A stretch of DNA of 64,000 bases from Pseudo-nitzschia pungens (GCA_037355855.1 CM074767.1:1860001-1924000), one strand, 5' to 3'. Counted from the stretch's first letter, positions 20,733 through 33,179 are shown. Notes: generated by a model not told the origin, from the letters alone. Program-made: numbers and translations.

Positions 20733-23285
20733 TATGTAGAAATTCCTACTCCATCATAAATTACCCCCAGCAAATAACGCAAAACAACTCCCTCGCCCCT
20801 TCAAAGCCACAAATTATGTGTTTCGGTAACGACTTCGATTTTCGTTTGTACCGGGTACCTGGTACAATAAATTACGGGTACCAGTACGTGTAATCAATAG
20901 TACAGATAAACTTACTCTTACCCGCGGTCGATTTCGGAATGAGTCAGACTTTGGTGCACTTTCGTCGACTCCTTCGATTTTGTTACTGTATGTCCGGCTC
21001 CACGGGGAACACACCGCACATGCAGTACTGTCCTCTTCTCTGTTCGAATACTACAACATGTGAAGTACCGTAGCTTTCGACTCCGTAGAGCGGTATGTGG
21101 ATGGGTCTATAAACACTCCCCAGTGACATCTCAAGCCTGCGTCAAACAACGTGATGTGGGATCTAATGCTGCAGGGGCGGTGAGACCGTCCAATGCTTTG
21201 AACGCAGAGGGACCAAATCATCAAATCGAAGGAAATGTTGTTTTCTTTTTGCGATCGGCCCGAGTACCAGAATCCGTCCGTGACCTAGGTGATCAAACCT
21301 AGCCGCGGAAAGAAGATCAATGCCGTCCCCTTGTAATCGGTCTGTTCTAGAATTCCGATTTTGATCCCAAGAAAGTGAAGTAGTGATCCAGAGGATTATG
21401 CTCTGTATACGCAGCTAGTTTTTTGCCAACGTGTTCGGAAGAGAGCGCCCGACGATCTCCATGGCCGGGGCCAACCACCGCCGGCGACTGTGACTAGCGT
21501 ATGTTATGACCCGAGATGGAATCCAGAGTTAAAAGCAACGACACCACTGCCGCAATGGATCACAGCCGTTGAAATCAACCTAGTCTTTGATTCTGACGGA
21601 CCCCGGAGAAAGAGCTCGGCGTAGGTATGACGGGGAATCTCGCCGGAAACTTGAACTCGCCGCCGAGCCTCTGAGCACCATATACCTGATCCTCGAGGCC
21701 TACGTCGGGCTATACGATGCTGGCGAGATCTGTTCGACATGGGACAGCATTATGAACGATCCAACCCCTATCGCACGGTTAGGTCCCTTGAACGCAACCG
21801 AAATGAAGGAGCAATCACGATGTTGATCTGTCACTTGGCAGGGGCAACGGAGTTGTTTTGTTTGATTTGGTTTCAAGAGTTCTTGTGCAACCAAACTGCT
21901 GGTCCTATACTGCGGTACCTCAATTTTTTTATCAGTTTGCATTATTCGTTCGTCAGTGTTGATCTCGAGAAGCGTGAAAGAACGACGCTGAAATCATTCC
22001 ATTGAAAAAGACAGAATTTTCACATGCTCAGACTTTTGAAAGATCGATAGGCTCCCAGCTCGCTATCGAAACGCGTTCCCTATCGGCATTGCGGGCATGC
22101 AAAAAAGTTGGGAAACATCCAAGTCGAAAAACTCGTTGACGGATGAAACTACACTGGACGGGACGCGACGCGACGCGACGCGACGGAAAACCCTCCTCGC
22201 TGTCCGCCGTTGCCAAACGATTCGTAAGGACGGCAAAAGTGCTCGGAGGGCATCCTTTGTGCACGGAATATGCCTTGCTAAACTCCCGTGTCCGCTGCGA
22301 ATGACGCGTCACTATTCGAGGAAGAGGGACTTCCCCTTGACACGAGTATGTGCGGTGGTCACCCCTTCCGTAGACAAGGTTGTGAGTAAAGTGACGCGCT
22401 CGCCATCTTTCGTGTAATCGGAAAGGTATTGAATTCTTTTTCTGTTGAGATCGATCGAGTGCGAATCCCTCTCCTGCGGATCATCGCTCGCGTTCGGAAC
22501 TCCAACCATGGTCGGATATCACCTATGGGAGCATGATATCATAATATTGCATGAGAATTCGCCGTTTTCATAGATAGATGTAGTAAACAATATGAGAAAC
22601 AATGAATGTAATACGGTAGCTCTCGTGTCTAGTAGGAAACGAAGGTGCCATCAGGGTCTCAAAACCACGAGAACTTATTATTCGAGCAGTTCGCACCTAC
22701 ACGTTTACTTGTGTTTCAAGTTTTTGTGCAAACTCGAAGACGGATAAGAACATGCTATTATCTTCCATAATAATCTACTCGTAAAACAAAGTAAAGAAGA
22801 ATGATCAAGATAAAAAAATTATTACGTCAGAATTTGAAACTGGGACTGCAGTTCCGAACCAAGACAGAAACGCGTCGCTGTTCGCCATGCTTTATAATCG
22901 TATCTTTATATAGTATTATACGTATGATCATTGACAAAATACCAAATTTGGTTTGGGTTGACAATCCAGTCACTCAGATAGATCAGTCCCGAATTAAATT
23001 TTTTTACAATTTTGACGCTCAATCGATCTTCGTTCACTAACGCTCCACCACAGACTGAGGAGGAAACACGAAACTAACGCAACAACATACAGCGATCTCC
23101 AACCACGACGACGACAACATCAATAACAACAACAGGACCTCACCCTGAAGCTAATGAAAGTCGACAATCGCAAGTCCATATCACTGTTCAAGACTAGCCG
23201 AGCCTAGTTTTCCGTTGTAACCGCTGAGCTGCACCGAACAGGAAATCTTTCGACAAAAGCAACAATCTACAGCCTCCAATAAATT

Positions 23286-24137
23286 ATGATGAATACAACA
23301 AGATCAATTTCTCGCCACGCCACGCGTCGCACTCTGTCGGCGGTTGTATCGAACCGCAGCAGCAGCGGATGTAAAGATATTTTGCCCAATTCCTTCCGAG
23401 CCATGTCAACCAGCACTTACTACCACAACAATAGTGCTTCTTACAGGCAGAGGGCCTCTGAGGATGAGGCCGGGCCGTCCTCATCGGTTACTGGGTTTTC
23501 TTCTCTTGGCGGAAGATGCCGCAGTCTTATTTACACCACCAGCCCACTCAGTGGTTTTTCTCCGTTCTCTTCCCGTGTCCGACCGTTTTCAACCACCGGC
23601 AAAGGAGGAGATGACAACGACGACGAGAGCCTCTCTTCCTCTTCCCCCGCCGCCTCTCCAACGTACGATCCATACGAAATTACAAAATCCTTCGAGGACA
23701 CCAGCTATTATTACCCGCCCTCGGAAGAACTCGACCCCAAGTTTTTGGCCGCCAAGTACGAGGGAATGACCAACGCCGAACTCATGGACTCCAGCACCAT
23801 TTCCGGTCAAAACACCGCAACCGGGGAGGAATTCACTTGGGACACCCTCATGCACTCCCCGCCCGTTCGCGACAAGAACGCGGCACTTCCCAAGGGATCG
23901 CTGGTCGGCAAGGTCGTCTCGACCAAGATGCAAAAGACGGTCAACGTGGCCGTCGATCGGTACAAGATCCATCCCAAGTACCGCAAGCGGATCAAGTACA
24001 CCCGCAAGTTTATGGCGCACGACGAAGACGAGGTCGCCAGCGACGGCGACACGGTCCTGATTGTTCCCTCCCAGCGCATCTCCAAGAAGAAACACTTTGT
24101 CCTGCGAGAGATCATTCGGGCCAAGGGACAATTGTAG
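23286..24137 (+). CDS. mitochondrial small-subunit ribosomal protein uS17
   Basis: 283 aa. The C-terminal 85 or so residues are a clear S17 domain: G-S-L-V-G-K-V-V-S-T-K-M-Q-K-T-V-N-V-A-V, then the K-Y-R-K-R-I-K-Y-T-R-K-F basic block, D-G-D-T-V-L-I and the S-K-K-K-H-F-V-L-R-E-I-I end. uS17 binds 16S-type rRNA early in small-subunit assembly. The first about 30 residues are rich in Arg, Ser and Thr with no acidic residue (M-M-N-T-T-R-S-I-S-R-H-A-T-R-R), a mitochondrial presequence. A long, Ser-rich linker of about 150 residues separates it from the domain, so the protein is about three times the usual S17 length. Diatom plastids encode their own uS17, which favours the mitochondrion. Confidence 0.9.
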   Translation: MMNTTRSISRHATRRTLSAVVSNRSSSGCKDILPNSFRAMSTSTYYHNNSASYRQRASEDEAGPSSSVTGFSSLGGRCRSLIYTTSPLSGFSPFSSRVRPFSTTGKGGDDNDDESLSSSSPAASPTYDPYEITKSFEDTSYYYPPSEELDPKFLAAKYEGMTNAELMDSSTISGQNTATGEEFTWDTLMHSPPVRDKNAALPKGSLVGKVVSTKMQKTVNVAVDRYKIHPKYRKRIKYTRKFMAHDEDEVASDGDTVLIVPSQRISKKKHFVLREIIRAKGQL

Positions 24138-24824
24138 AAGGTCTCGAGTACCGTAGTTAGTCCTTCTTCCGTTGAGTGGACAGCCACTTTACAAAGTGAG
24201 TTGTCCACTTTGTGAAAATCATAGCAATGCGAACAAAATGAACCAAGTCCGGTTTTCGACCGACTGCAGCCGAAAGCTGAAGAGAAAAAGTTCACAAAAG
24301 TCCAACATTTCTTAGCAATTACGCTTAAACGTTTAGAAATTACTTTATGATGCGCGAATGAAATCAACGTTAGAGCAGTTACTACACGGTTGGAATGCCC
24401 ATCCATGAAGTGTTTTACCCTCCGTTCTAATTCAAAGATCATGGCTTGTGGAGGGCCATTGCATTTCTTCCTCCTTGCGTTACGTCTCTGGAAATCATAA
24501 ACTGTAGAATACAACATATTGTTGCCTTTCGGTGAGAGTGCCTGGTGTGTTGCAACACCATTATTATTGCCTCTACTTGTATCCAATGCATTCTCTTTAT
24601 GCGGTCTTTCCGGCTCAAGCTTTGCGAGGTAACAGGGCAGCCCTATTGCCACTGTCGGGGGAATCAAAAATTAAGAGAAGTCTGTCGTTTGTCTATCAAT
24701 ACATGATTATAGGCGGGATGAGGAGTGGGGTAAATTTTTATATTACTATATTATTCCAGGCTCCATCCAGGGGGAAGTCTGAAGGGTGCTGTGCTATTGC
24801 TTTTCTTACGAACCATCTGTTGGT

Positions 24825-26068
24825 TTACAGACGTCCACCAGATCCGGCGAGTCCTTCTTCCTTGGGGGCTTCGACCGCAGTTCCGGCATCTCCGGATGCG
24901 ACTGCAACTTCGTCAGCATTGTGCCATTCCATAAGTTCGGTGACATCAAACTTGGGCTTCTTCAGGACCTTGACCTTTCGGATGTAGCAATCCTTGATGG
25001 GGAAGATGGAACTGCATTGCTTTTCGATTTGTTGTCCAACAGGGGAGGCAATGAGTTCCTTCACAAGAGACTTGAGGTCTCCCTTGGTTCCGAGCTCGGT
25101 CATGGTGCTGACCATCTTAGCACGGATCGCCCGTTGCTGAGCGGATCCGGCGTAGCAAGTGGCGGCGATTTGGTTGTCTTGCGGTCTTGTGAAGGCAATG
25201 CAGAACATACGAACAGTGTATCCGTCCGTTGTACGGCAGTCAACGTTGGCCTCGATGATGGTTTGCTTCTTTCGGATGAGAGAGCAAAGCTTATCACGGG
25301 TCATGTCCATACCGTGGAAGTTCAACAAACAGTTGTATCCCTGAACATCCTCGACACAAAGCTTAATCTTGCGGTAGGCAAGAGTTTCGTTCTTTTGAAG
25401 ATCGGCAAGAGAAACCTCAACGACACGTCCCTTCAAGTAATCGGAGGCAATCTTGGTACCCTGGGTCTTGGTAATCAAGGTCTTTCCACAGTCCTTGACG
25501 GAGAAGATAGAAGGAGCGATCAATTTGTACCATTCTTTCTTAAGGAAAGGGTCGACGGCCTTTTTACGGGATCCCTTCTTGGACTTGGTCAATCTCTTGT
25601 TCTTGCCCTGTAGTTAAATACGTTCAAAAAGCAACCATTGTGAGACAAATTCAGATTCGCTTTCAATAAAATTGGCGCAAATTCTGCGGCTCGAGAGGTC
25701 TAACAAGGCGTGTCCAAACCACGTATGAAAGGAATGAATGTTGATGAGCTCGATGTTTTCTCATCCACACTGGCACAAGCAACGGATTGAGGCAGGACTT
25801 GATCCCGTTGAATCAAAAACGGTGTATCTGTCACCATCCTGCTCCCTCCCTTTTGCATACATCATCGCCTGCACCTGATAATCTGCTTCCTGAAGTTCTT
25901 CTTCTGCCATGTATTGTGGATTGATCTCGTCTTGTCGAGATAGTGTGTGTGATTGCTCTGATTCCTTCCCTTCCATCCCTGGTTCCCTCCTTCTCATTGG
26001 TTTCATTCATTTCCGTGGTTTCCATATCGACCGTACCGACACTCCGTTGTGCTACTTACGATAGCCAT
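24825..26068 (-). CDS. cytosolic 40S ribosomal protein eS1 (S3a), spliced
   Basis: Two coding exons: 26060..26068 (ATG GCT ATC, M-A-I) and 24825..25607, separated by a 452-bp intron with donor GTAAGT and acceptor CTACAG. Splicing yields a protein of 263 aa starting [11 protein letters not shown], the standard eS1 N-terminus. That match places the tiny first exon with confidence. Recognisable eS1 blocks follow: [45 protein letters not shown] and Q-R-A-I-R. eS1 sits at the mRNA exit region of the small subunit. The C-terminal Ala/Glu-rich tail is typical. Confidence 0.95.
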
Positions 26069-27215
26069 CTTGATCAATTAATATTCCACAATGAAGTATT
26101 TACTGCTCTTCTGTATTGGGTATTCTAACTCCGATTGTTGGGGGAGGGTGGATGCAACTAGCACAAGTGTAGTAATAAAGAGAGGGTGGGGACGAAAGAG
26201 GTGTGTTCCTCGTTGTTGTCGACGATGGGCAATCGTAGCTTACTTCAGATGTGGTGCGTAGGACATGGTACAAAATCTACTATCTAACCAAAAAAGTAAG
26301 TGAAAATGTGGTAAAGAGGTAAGCTTTGAGAAGGTTTGGTCGACGGACTGACGGAGTCCGAGGTGTACGGAAAAATAAAGAGCTTTACAGTTTTTTTTCA
26401 AAGATCGCTAATCGCTCTAAGTAAGGTTTACGGGGAGAATGAATCCCCCAAGTCAATAGTGAATAACAGCATCATCATAACCTTACCGGTATTTAAAATC
26501 TTACGTAATAACCTGGAATTTCTTCCCCAAACCTTTCTTTGTACTAGCACCACGTACTGTTGTTCATCTCAACCACAACAAAGACCAACAATGGTACCGT
26601 AATTGGTACGAAGTAACCTTACGTAGTGATTAGTAGTAGCAACATGTGGTGTTGATGCATCTAATTCGTCGGGTGGTACTAGAATGGGCCAGACTGGTTG
26701 CCAGCGAAAGATGAAAATGTTCATCAGCAGAAGAAAGTCTTTCTTGATTTCTTACAGCATCCTAGCGAATCATTCATAATCATGTCATCTTGTTCAGCAA
26801 CCAAATACTACTATGATATTATCATACTACTACTAGTACTAGGACTACAATTAGTACTACTGCTGAACAACAAATAGTATACTACTAGTAGTGGGTTCAT
26901 TACAATCTGTGTCTAACGGATGTCTCTATACAAATACAAGTCACAGTGGAATGTGGGATATCAATGCATTGAAATATTATCATACGTTCAACAAAGCTCT
27001 GTTCTATGCATGATTGTTAACTAACCCTCGACTGTTCAGATTCAACGGCGATGAGATGCAACATTTCAATCCTTCCGTCCGTTTCGAAAAAAGGAGTCAT
27101 GCGTCCATTGCATTACTTTCAAATCTTGACCATTCTCTTCGTTCGGACAAGTTAGCCATGCATGAACTAAACCTTATCACTTATTCCGTACAATTTCAGT
27201 CAATTCCAAACTCTG
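26069..27215. other. intergenic region
   Basis: No supported gene. AT-rich, with clusters of ctagtact words at about 26820-26890. It contains the promoter of eS1 at the left, and at the right the 3' flank of the next gene, part of which is duplicated near 30420-30510. Confidence 0.5.
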
Positions 27216-28094
27216 CTATATGTTTAGGCTTCTCTTGCTCGTCGATTGAGATTTAATCTTTTTCGAGCTATTCTTCCAGTCACGATTGCTCTCGAGGTCG
27301 CTGTCATCGTCATCATCATCACTGTCTTCGTCTCTGAGTTCAACAATCTCCGCTCCCTGTCGATTGCGCTTGACAGAAAGCACCCCCTGTTCGAGCTTTT
27401 TCCTCTCTTCCTCGGTGGTTTTGGGCGGATTTTTCATTCGTTGCCAATCCCATAGAGGAGGCTTCGGCAAGACCCCAACGGCGATCAACCCCGGCGTGGC
27501 ACAATAGTAGAGTGTTATCGAATATAAAATGGATTCGTGCCGATAAACTGATTGGTATTGACTTGAACTCGCTTCAATAACACTGATATTCCCTTCTCCT
27601 GACCGCAAATCCTTTTTCATCGTCACTCTTGCATTATTTTCGTTTGGAATGGACGAAACTTGAAACGACGACTTCTTCTCTTTTCTCTTCGTCGTGCCTA
27701 TTTTAATCGATCTGCAGACATCTAATCTGATATTTCCCATGCCGGTCATCGTTGAGGGTTGGTCAGGGTGTTCACTCACAAAAGAAGCTTTCAAGAACTT
27801 CAATGCCGTAGTAGTGCTGATGTTATTCGAGTAGGTCCATATGCCACTTAAAACAGGGGAGGCACTGACAAGTTTGGAACCCCATGTCCTGGTGTACCCG
27901 AGCTTTTTCCCGTCGACACTGAAAAATGAAGTAAGGTCGGTGGCGGAGGTCTTGACCTTACGTATGCTTATGAAATATTCAGCGTCTGGCTCGACTTCCA
28001 CGAACGTGTTTGATCCTTTTCTGTGTTCCTTGAAGGGAATTTTGCAGTCGTCCGCGGATACGATTTGGATTTCGAAATCATTGACCAACACCAT
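27216..28094 (-). CDS. conserved-looking protein of unknown function (copy A of a local pair)
   Basis: 292 aa from a clear ATG. I do not recognise a family. The N-terminal 110 residues read like a beta-rich domain (M-V-L-V-N-D-F-E-I-Q-I-V-S, then F-V-E-V-E-P-D-A-E-Y-F-I-S-I-R). A middle section follows with K-R-K-E-K-K, then a well-conserved block S-I-T-L-Y-Y-C-A-T-P-G-L-I-A-V-G-V-L-P-K-P-P-L-W, an acidic Asp run (about 258-268) and a basic tail. The same blocks recur in a damaged copy 3.3 kb away (30599..31420). Conservation between the two marks the N-terminal domain and the ATPGLIAVGVLPKPPLW block as the functional parts. No membrane segment or signal is clear. Confidence 0.7.
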   Translation of the reverse strand: MVLVNDFEIQIVSADDCKIPFKEHRKGSNTFVEVEPDAEYFISIRKVKTSATDLTSFFSVDGKKLGYTRTWGSKLVSASPVLSGIWTYSNNISTTTALKFLKASFVSEHPDQPSTMTGMGNIRLDVCRSIKIGTTKRKEKKSSFQVSSIPNENNARVTMKKDLRSGEGNISVIEASSSQYQSVYRHESILYSITLYYCATPGLIAVGVLPKPPLWDWQRMKNPPKTTEEERKKLEQGVLSVKRNRQGAEIVELRDEDSDDDDDDSDLESNRDWKNSSKKIKSQSTSKRSLNI

Positions 28095-30598
28095 GTTGCA
28101 ACGCAGTGTTCTGTTCTTCTTGGTCAGTGTTGAATGAATCGGTCTACTTCACCAAAAAAAATGAATCTTTTCAAAAACCACCGTAATTGTAAATAGGTAT
28201 TCAATTCATGTAGTTTTTCATAATCAGATGAAAAGATGTCGACACCTTGTTGAAGCTGATTGAGCCAATCAATCAATCAATCAATCGGGATATCATGTGC
28301 TAAATGATGCGACAGAATTGCACGGTGAATTTCAATTAACAATGGAAAGAAATCACCGGTCTCTCTTTGGGAGTTAACTGAAAATTGGGCCGGGATCGGT
28401 GTCGAAAGGACTCGTAATATGGTTAATGATAATTAGATGTTGGTTGATGGGCTCGAGTTGACTGTCTATCTCCTTTGCGAATATCGGATGACTGTTGTTC
28501 AACGTGATCGACGAAACGCCTGACAACGTAAGACATACAGTACCGGCGATGCAACAATCCAATTCGTTTTGAAGGTTACTACTATGGTTTTGTTCGGTGT
28601 CAGCATGAAGCAGAGATCGCTTTGATGAGAGGATTTCAATTATTTTTTTTTTTTGCGCAGAAGAAGGTGCTCCGAACGCAGATACTACAAAGTTCCTATC
28701 AGCTGTCCCCTGGTTCTACATCATCAACTACTAATTTCTACGGAAACCGGGGGACAGCTGATAGGAATTCCGTACTACGACAATCGAAGTAGTGAATGCA
28801 GATCTGGTACGAAGTAAGTACCGGTATGTCGAGTCGGAATTCTTTGATCGGTACGCTAATCTGGTGAAAAACCAAAACCGGGATGAATTCGACACGCAAA
28901 TCTGTTAACTTATTCAAAACAGATGATAACATTACACGCACCCGTAGAGGATTCGATACAGTACGAGTAATTAGTACCGGTACAATATGATACTTGACGA
29001 TTTGGAGACGCCTTGAGATTGGGCACAAATTTTGCAAGAAAAGAAATGAGCCGTGCGATCGAACATAAGTTACCGTATGGCACCGTACCGTACGGGCTTC
29101 CGAAGTGAATTTGTGATAGGGTAATATTATTTTTTTAATCACGAGTCTCAAAGCGACTTCGAATCAGTCATTTTCTTGTTCACGAGTTGCGAAGTAAGGT
29201 TATCGGTACAAAACGTCTGATCATGAAACCAATTGGCAATAAAACATGGGTGAGTGGAGTTCTTCCCTTCATCAATGGGCAAACATTGAAGCACATCACT
29301 GGTATTGGAAAAACTGACAGGGCATGTGCAGTTTGCTCCACGCAATACATGTGTTTTTGGATGGAATTTTCCTTTTGACAAGCTCTTTTTGTTTCCTTTT
29401 CATTGTGACATCTTAAAAAAGTTCAACATATGGTGAGGCCTTATGATCTGTAAAGTAGTATGCCATTTGGTTTATAGGAATATCTATTTTAGAATTCCGC
29501 TACAAGATATTTACCATGCTAGGGTGATCATGAACTAGTTTACCTGTTTCAGCATCAATATGCTAGTACTAATAATACTGATCATGTTGGGAGGACGAAA
29601 TAATATTGATCATGTCGGGAGGATCATAAACTTCATCTGTGGACATTCTCTCTGACAATTCAAATGTTCTGCTGTCTTTCTCCCCTAGAACAATCTGTCA
29701 CTATGGGATACTCTAGGAGATACAATTTATGTTCCAACTGCATTCAGATCATGTCAAAGGTTAGCACCTAAGTGGTCAGCTTCAACGTTTGTACAACTGA
29801 ACATGAACAATAAACAAGTGTTTACAAGCAAATGAGTTCTTGACTTGTCTTCTGGGTTCTTGACCCATCTTCCCAAATGGAAATACAAGCTTAATTTTTG
29901 GGGGTGTACGAAGTACATGTACACAGAGAAGACATGTCGTGGCTGAAATAGGGAAATTTACAATTTTTTCAGTGGCCACAATCCTTATAACAATAATTAC
30001 TTTCTTTCGATAGACTTTAACAGTCAGAATCTAGTTGAAATAATACATAAAGGTATTTTATTGGTGTGCATCAGCACCAATACAATGCTTGCTAGAGGTA
30101 TGTTATTATTGTTTTATACAAAGTTTTACAAGCTTCTGTTTCAGAAACAATCAGGGGAGATAGAAATGGTATCAGAGATCAGACTGTACACTAAGATCCA
30201 TATTATTTTTTCACAATTATTTTAGCAGTGACAATGAATGCCACACGGATGGGATTAGTTTGAACATAGACCATGCAATTTTCTTCTAAAACTGCCATAA
30301 ATGGCGTGGTCATCACAAAACAAGATGCTCCATTTACTCCCTCTATTATTGTTCGAACCAGTGCATGATTACTCAAAAACCTGAACCCTTCATTCTCAAT
30401 CAATAGGAAATTTGCATGCCACATTTACCTCCATCAGCCCGTTTCGAAAGAATGGTCCATGCTTCCGTTGGATCACATTTGTATTCCTTCTTCTCTTTGG
30501 TCGTAGAACTTGGGTTCGCCATAGATATTAAACCAATAGGTTCGTCACGTACCAATAATTCCTTCTTCTTCTGCTCCGAAATGCTTGTTTTGTCCTTC
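28095..30598. other. intergenic region between paralogous copies
   Basis: No supported gene. It contains an (AATC)n run at about 28264-28285, a poly-T tract near 28642, the MITE at 28685..28775, and GTAC-rich words at 28790-29100. The remainder to 30.4 kb is AT-rich. The last about 100 bp (30,420-30,510) match the 3' flank of copy A at 27,060-27,150. Confidence 0.5.
28685..28775. mobile_element. 91-bp MITE, copy 3
   Basis: The left end is CTACAAAGTTCCTATCAGCTG. The right end, read inward, is GTACGGAATTCCTATCAGCTG. It is flanked by TA (28683-28684, 28776-28777). Both ends run into GTCCCC. It has the same length as copies 1 and 2. Confidence 0.8.
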
Positions 30599-31420
30599 TC
30601 AGCATTTAATCAAATTGTTGTGGCTGTCGTCGTCGCTGTCGTCGTCTAAGAGCTCCACAATCTCATTGCCATTCCGATTGCGCTTGACGGAATGTACGCA
30701 CTTTTCAAGTTTTTCTTTTTCCTTTATGCTCAACTTTTCTGGTTTCATCATCCGATGATGTTCCCACAAAGGAGGTTTTGGTAAGACTCCTACGGCGATC
30801 AAACCAGGTGTGGCACAGTAATGGAGCGTGATCGAATACAAATGGACTCCTTTCTTGTACTTCTGTTGGAATTCTCTTACACGTACGTGTTTTTTTAGTT
30901 CACGATGGCCTTCTTCGGACCGTATATTCTTTTTCCTCGTCAAGAAAGACTCATCATCTAGTCGAACAGGCGAAGCATTCGAACGACGCAGCTTCATAGT
31001 CACCAACTTTTCGTTATACCGATTTCTGCGAGGTTCGAATATCTTGACTTCGATTTTACCCATTCCGGCCACCGTTGAAGTAATGCCAACGGCCTCACTC
31101 ACAAAGGATGCCTTGACGAACCTCAATGCCTTTGTAGTTAAAATGTTTTTCGAGCGCGAAGAAATACCAATACAAATCCTGGAACGCAGTCAATGCAGTC
31201 GGTTTGGTAAAACCGGCGCCTGAATGCATCTCCCGTCTACCCAAACTAGAGACGTAAAGATCGCTTGTCGAGACCTTTATCTTCCGTAAGCTAATGAAAT
31301 ATTCGATGTCCGGCTCGACTTCTACATAGGTCTTCAGATGTCTTTCGTGTGTTCCTTGAAGGGCCTTCTGTCGTCCTCAGCCGAAACAATTTGTACTTCG
31401 AAGTCGTTCAACACCACCAT
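30599..31420 (-). pseudogene. frameshifted copy B of the 27216..28094 gene
   Basis: The start (M-V-V-L-N-D-F-E-V-Q-I-V-S-A-E-D) is at 31420 and parallels copy A. A frameshift follows within about 25 codons, near 31,340, where the frame hits TGA while the next frame continues V-E-V-E-P-D-I-E-Y-F-I-S. A second shift lies near 31,155. The C-terminal half (from about 31,126) is an intact frame with L-H-Y-C-A-T-P-G-L-I-A-V-G-V-L-P-K-P-P-L-W, an acidic stretch and a stop at 30599. As read, no full protein can be made. Either this copy is decaying after a local duplication, or the assembly carries indel errors. Confidence 0.75.
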
Positions 31421-33179
31421 ATTGCATTTGTTACCGCATCGGTGAACTTTTCAATGTAGAATTTTGTTTGTCTGTGAACACAGCTCAGAAATCTCGACCG
31501 ATAATATCGATTCTATATCGATTATCTCTGGTAACCCCAACAGTTTAGTAGAGAGAGTTTCAACCAGTCGCTTGCCTAAATGTGAATCACTGACGGAGCC
31601 GATGATAAAAAAGTGTAGACGACTCCTAAAAGTTTACGTACGGGTTTGCCATTCGGTGTTGTTGTAGAACGCCCCGTCGTCCACGCTACGTGCACTGACA
31701 CTGGGTGAGTTTGAGCGTGGACCGAAAACTTATTTGGACAACAGCACCGTGGAAGTTTTTTTCCGAGCCGATTGGTCGTCTTGCACATGTTCGGTCTCTA
31801 ATTGTTCAACGAAGTTACTACCCCTCCATCTTTATGCCTCAATCTCCCCAGTAGTTTCCACACAAGCATGAATGCAGCTCAAACTAGGGTTGAACCGAGT
31901 GTACCGAGCGCGTTACTTTCCTTCCGTATCAGATCTTTAAGTTGGCAGTTACGATTTTTCTCTTGTTTCAGTTGAAACCGCGTTGAACCTACCAGCAAGA
32001 AGGGTGAGAGTGCTGTAAGCTTCCAACGGTTCGTCCGTGAAAATACTGCTTCCATCATCAAGAGAGGGTGGTCACCTGGGCCAACACTCGGCTTGATAGC
32101 ACCATTCTACCGGTAGGACTGGGACTGGCACGAACATCGAAACATTATTATCATTCTCATGCCGCACAATTTTGTGAGATTCTGGTTGGCTGATGGATAA
32201 TTTATCAATGATACTGATAGTATTTATATATTTTTTCTAAACGATAGTAGTATTTTTAATTGAAAGAACACGAAGAAGAATTGTTTGCACTCGTACTTCG
32301 TATTGTTAATTAATCTGCGTGATTGACGAACTTCAGTTGCAAATACTATACATACAGTATAACGATTATTGAATACCCTTGATTTTTTTCGTTCATTAGA
32401 TACTAAGGCAATTTGTTGGAAGTGGAGCCGAAAATGGCGGAAGAATCAAGAAGGCGTCATCATGACGAACAACAAATATATTGCCTCACATTGAAGAATC
32501 AAAGCCAAAATTTAATGTACCCGTACTTCATTGTTCTATTGGTATTGGACAATTTTTCGCTAGGTCATTATTATCATGGGAAACTGCTGTCATCACAGAT
32601 TGATTCCACTACCGTACGAGTACCGGTACACGCTTTGTACCTTCGAACCTGAATTGAGAATTGGTAAGGTTTCCGCACATTGTACATGCTTTCCATAATT
32701 TCACATACCGGTAACCTTAAGTCTTACCTGTACGAGTACAAATTAGCGTAATCTTACCGTACGAGGTACGTGTATTGTATTCCAAATACCTTCTCGGTTC
32801 CACCGTATCTGTTACGGGTACCAGCACCAGTAAGGTTACTTGTACCAGTATCAGGTACAATTGAGTTCAACCTACGAGTACAAGTACAAGTAACCTTACT
32901 TGTAGTCGCAGGGCATGAACTGAACATTGAAACTGCCCCAAATCTCGATCATCAACAACAAAAGCAATTTCGAACTGATGGGAAAGATCTTGCTTCACTA
33001 AGTGATACCGTACTGTAATCCAGAAACCGCACGAACCGCACAAACCACACCAACCGCACAAACACAAATACATCACACGCTAAACTAAAATAGGAGGCAT
33101 AGCCTTTTCATCATCTTCGCATCGATATAATAATTACTATCAGTCTTTCTCTCCATCGATTCGTTCTTCTCCAGCTGTC
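31421..33179. other. intergenic, dense in GTAC words
   Basis: No supported gene. From 32,600 to 32,910 the sequence is a series of imperfect palindromes of the type gtacgagtaccggtac and acgagtacaagtac. A short run of ccgcacaaa-type repeats is at 33,025-33,065. The right end is the promoter and leader of the kinase gene. Confidence 0.5.

Larger units (their letters stand above)
17882..23285. other. 5.4-kb region without a supported gene
   Basis: Only short frames on both strands are present, with no recognisable domain and no consistent codon pattern. Contents that can be named: a (GAATT)n microsatellite at 18296..18334, a 91-bp MITE at 20642..20732, a short (GCGAC)n run near 22160-22180, and GTAC-rich words near 20040-20150 and 20850-20910. 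An unspliced view could miss a multi-exon gene, especially in 21.0-22.5 kb where base composition is less AT-rich. Confidence 0.5.

Noticed and set aside
25608..26059. snoRNA inside the eS1 intron
   Set aside because: A weak C-box-like GATGATGT is present, but no matching D box or terminal stem could be found.
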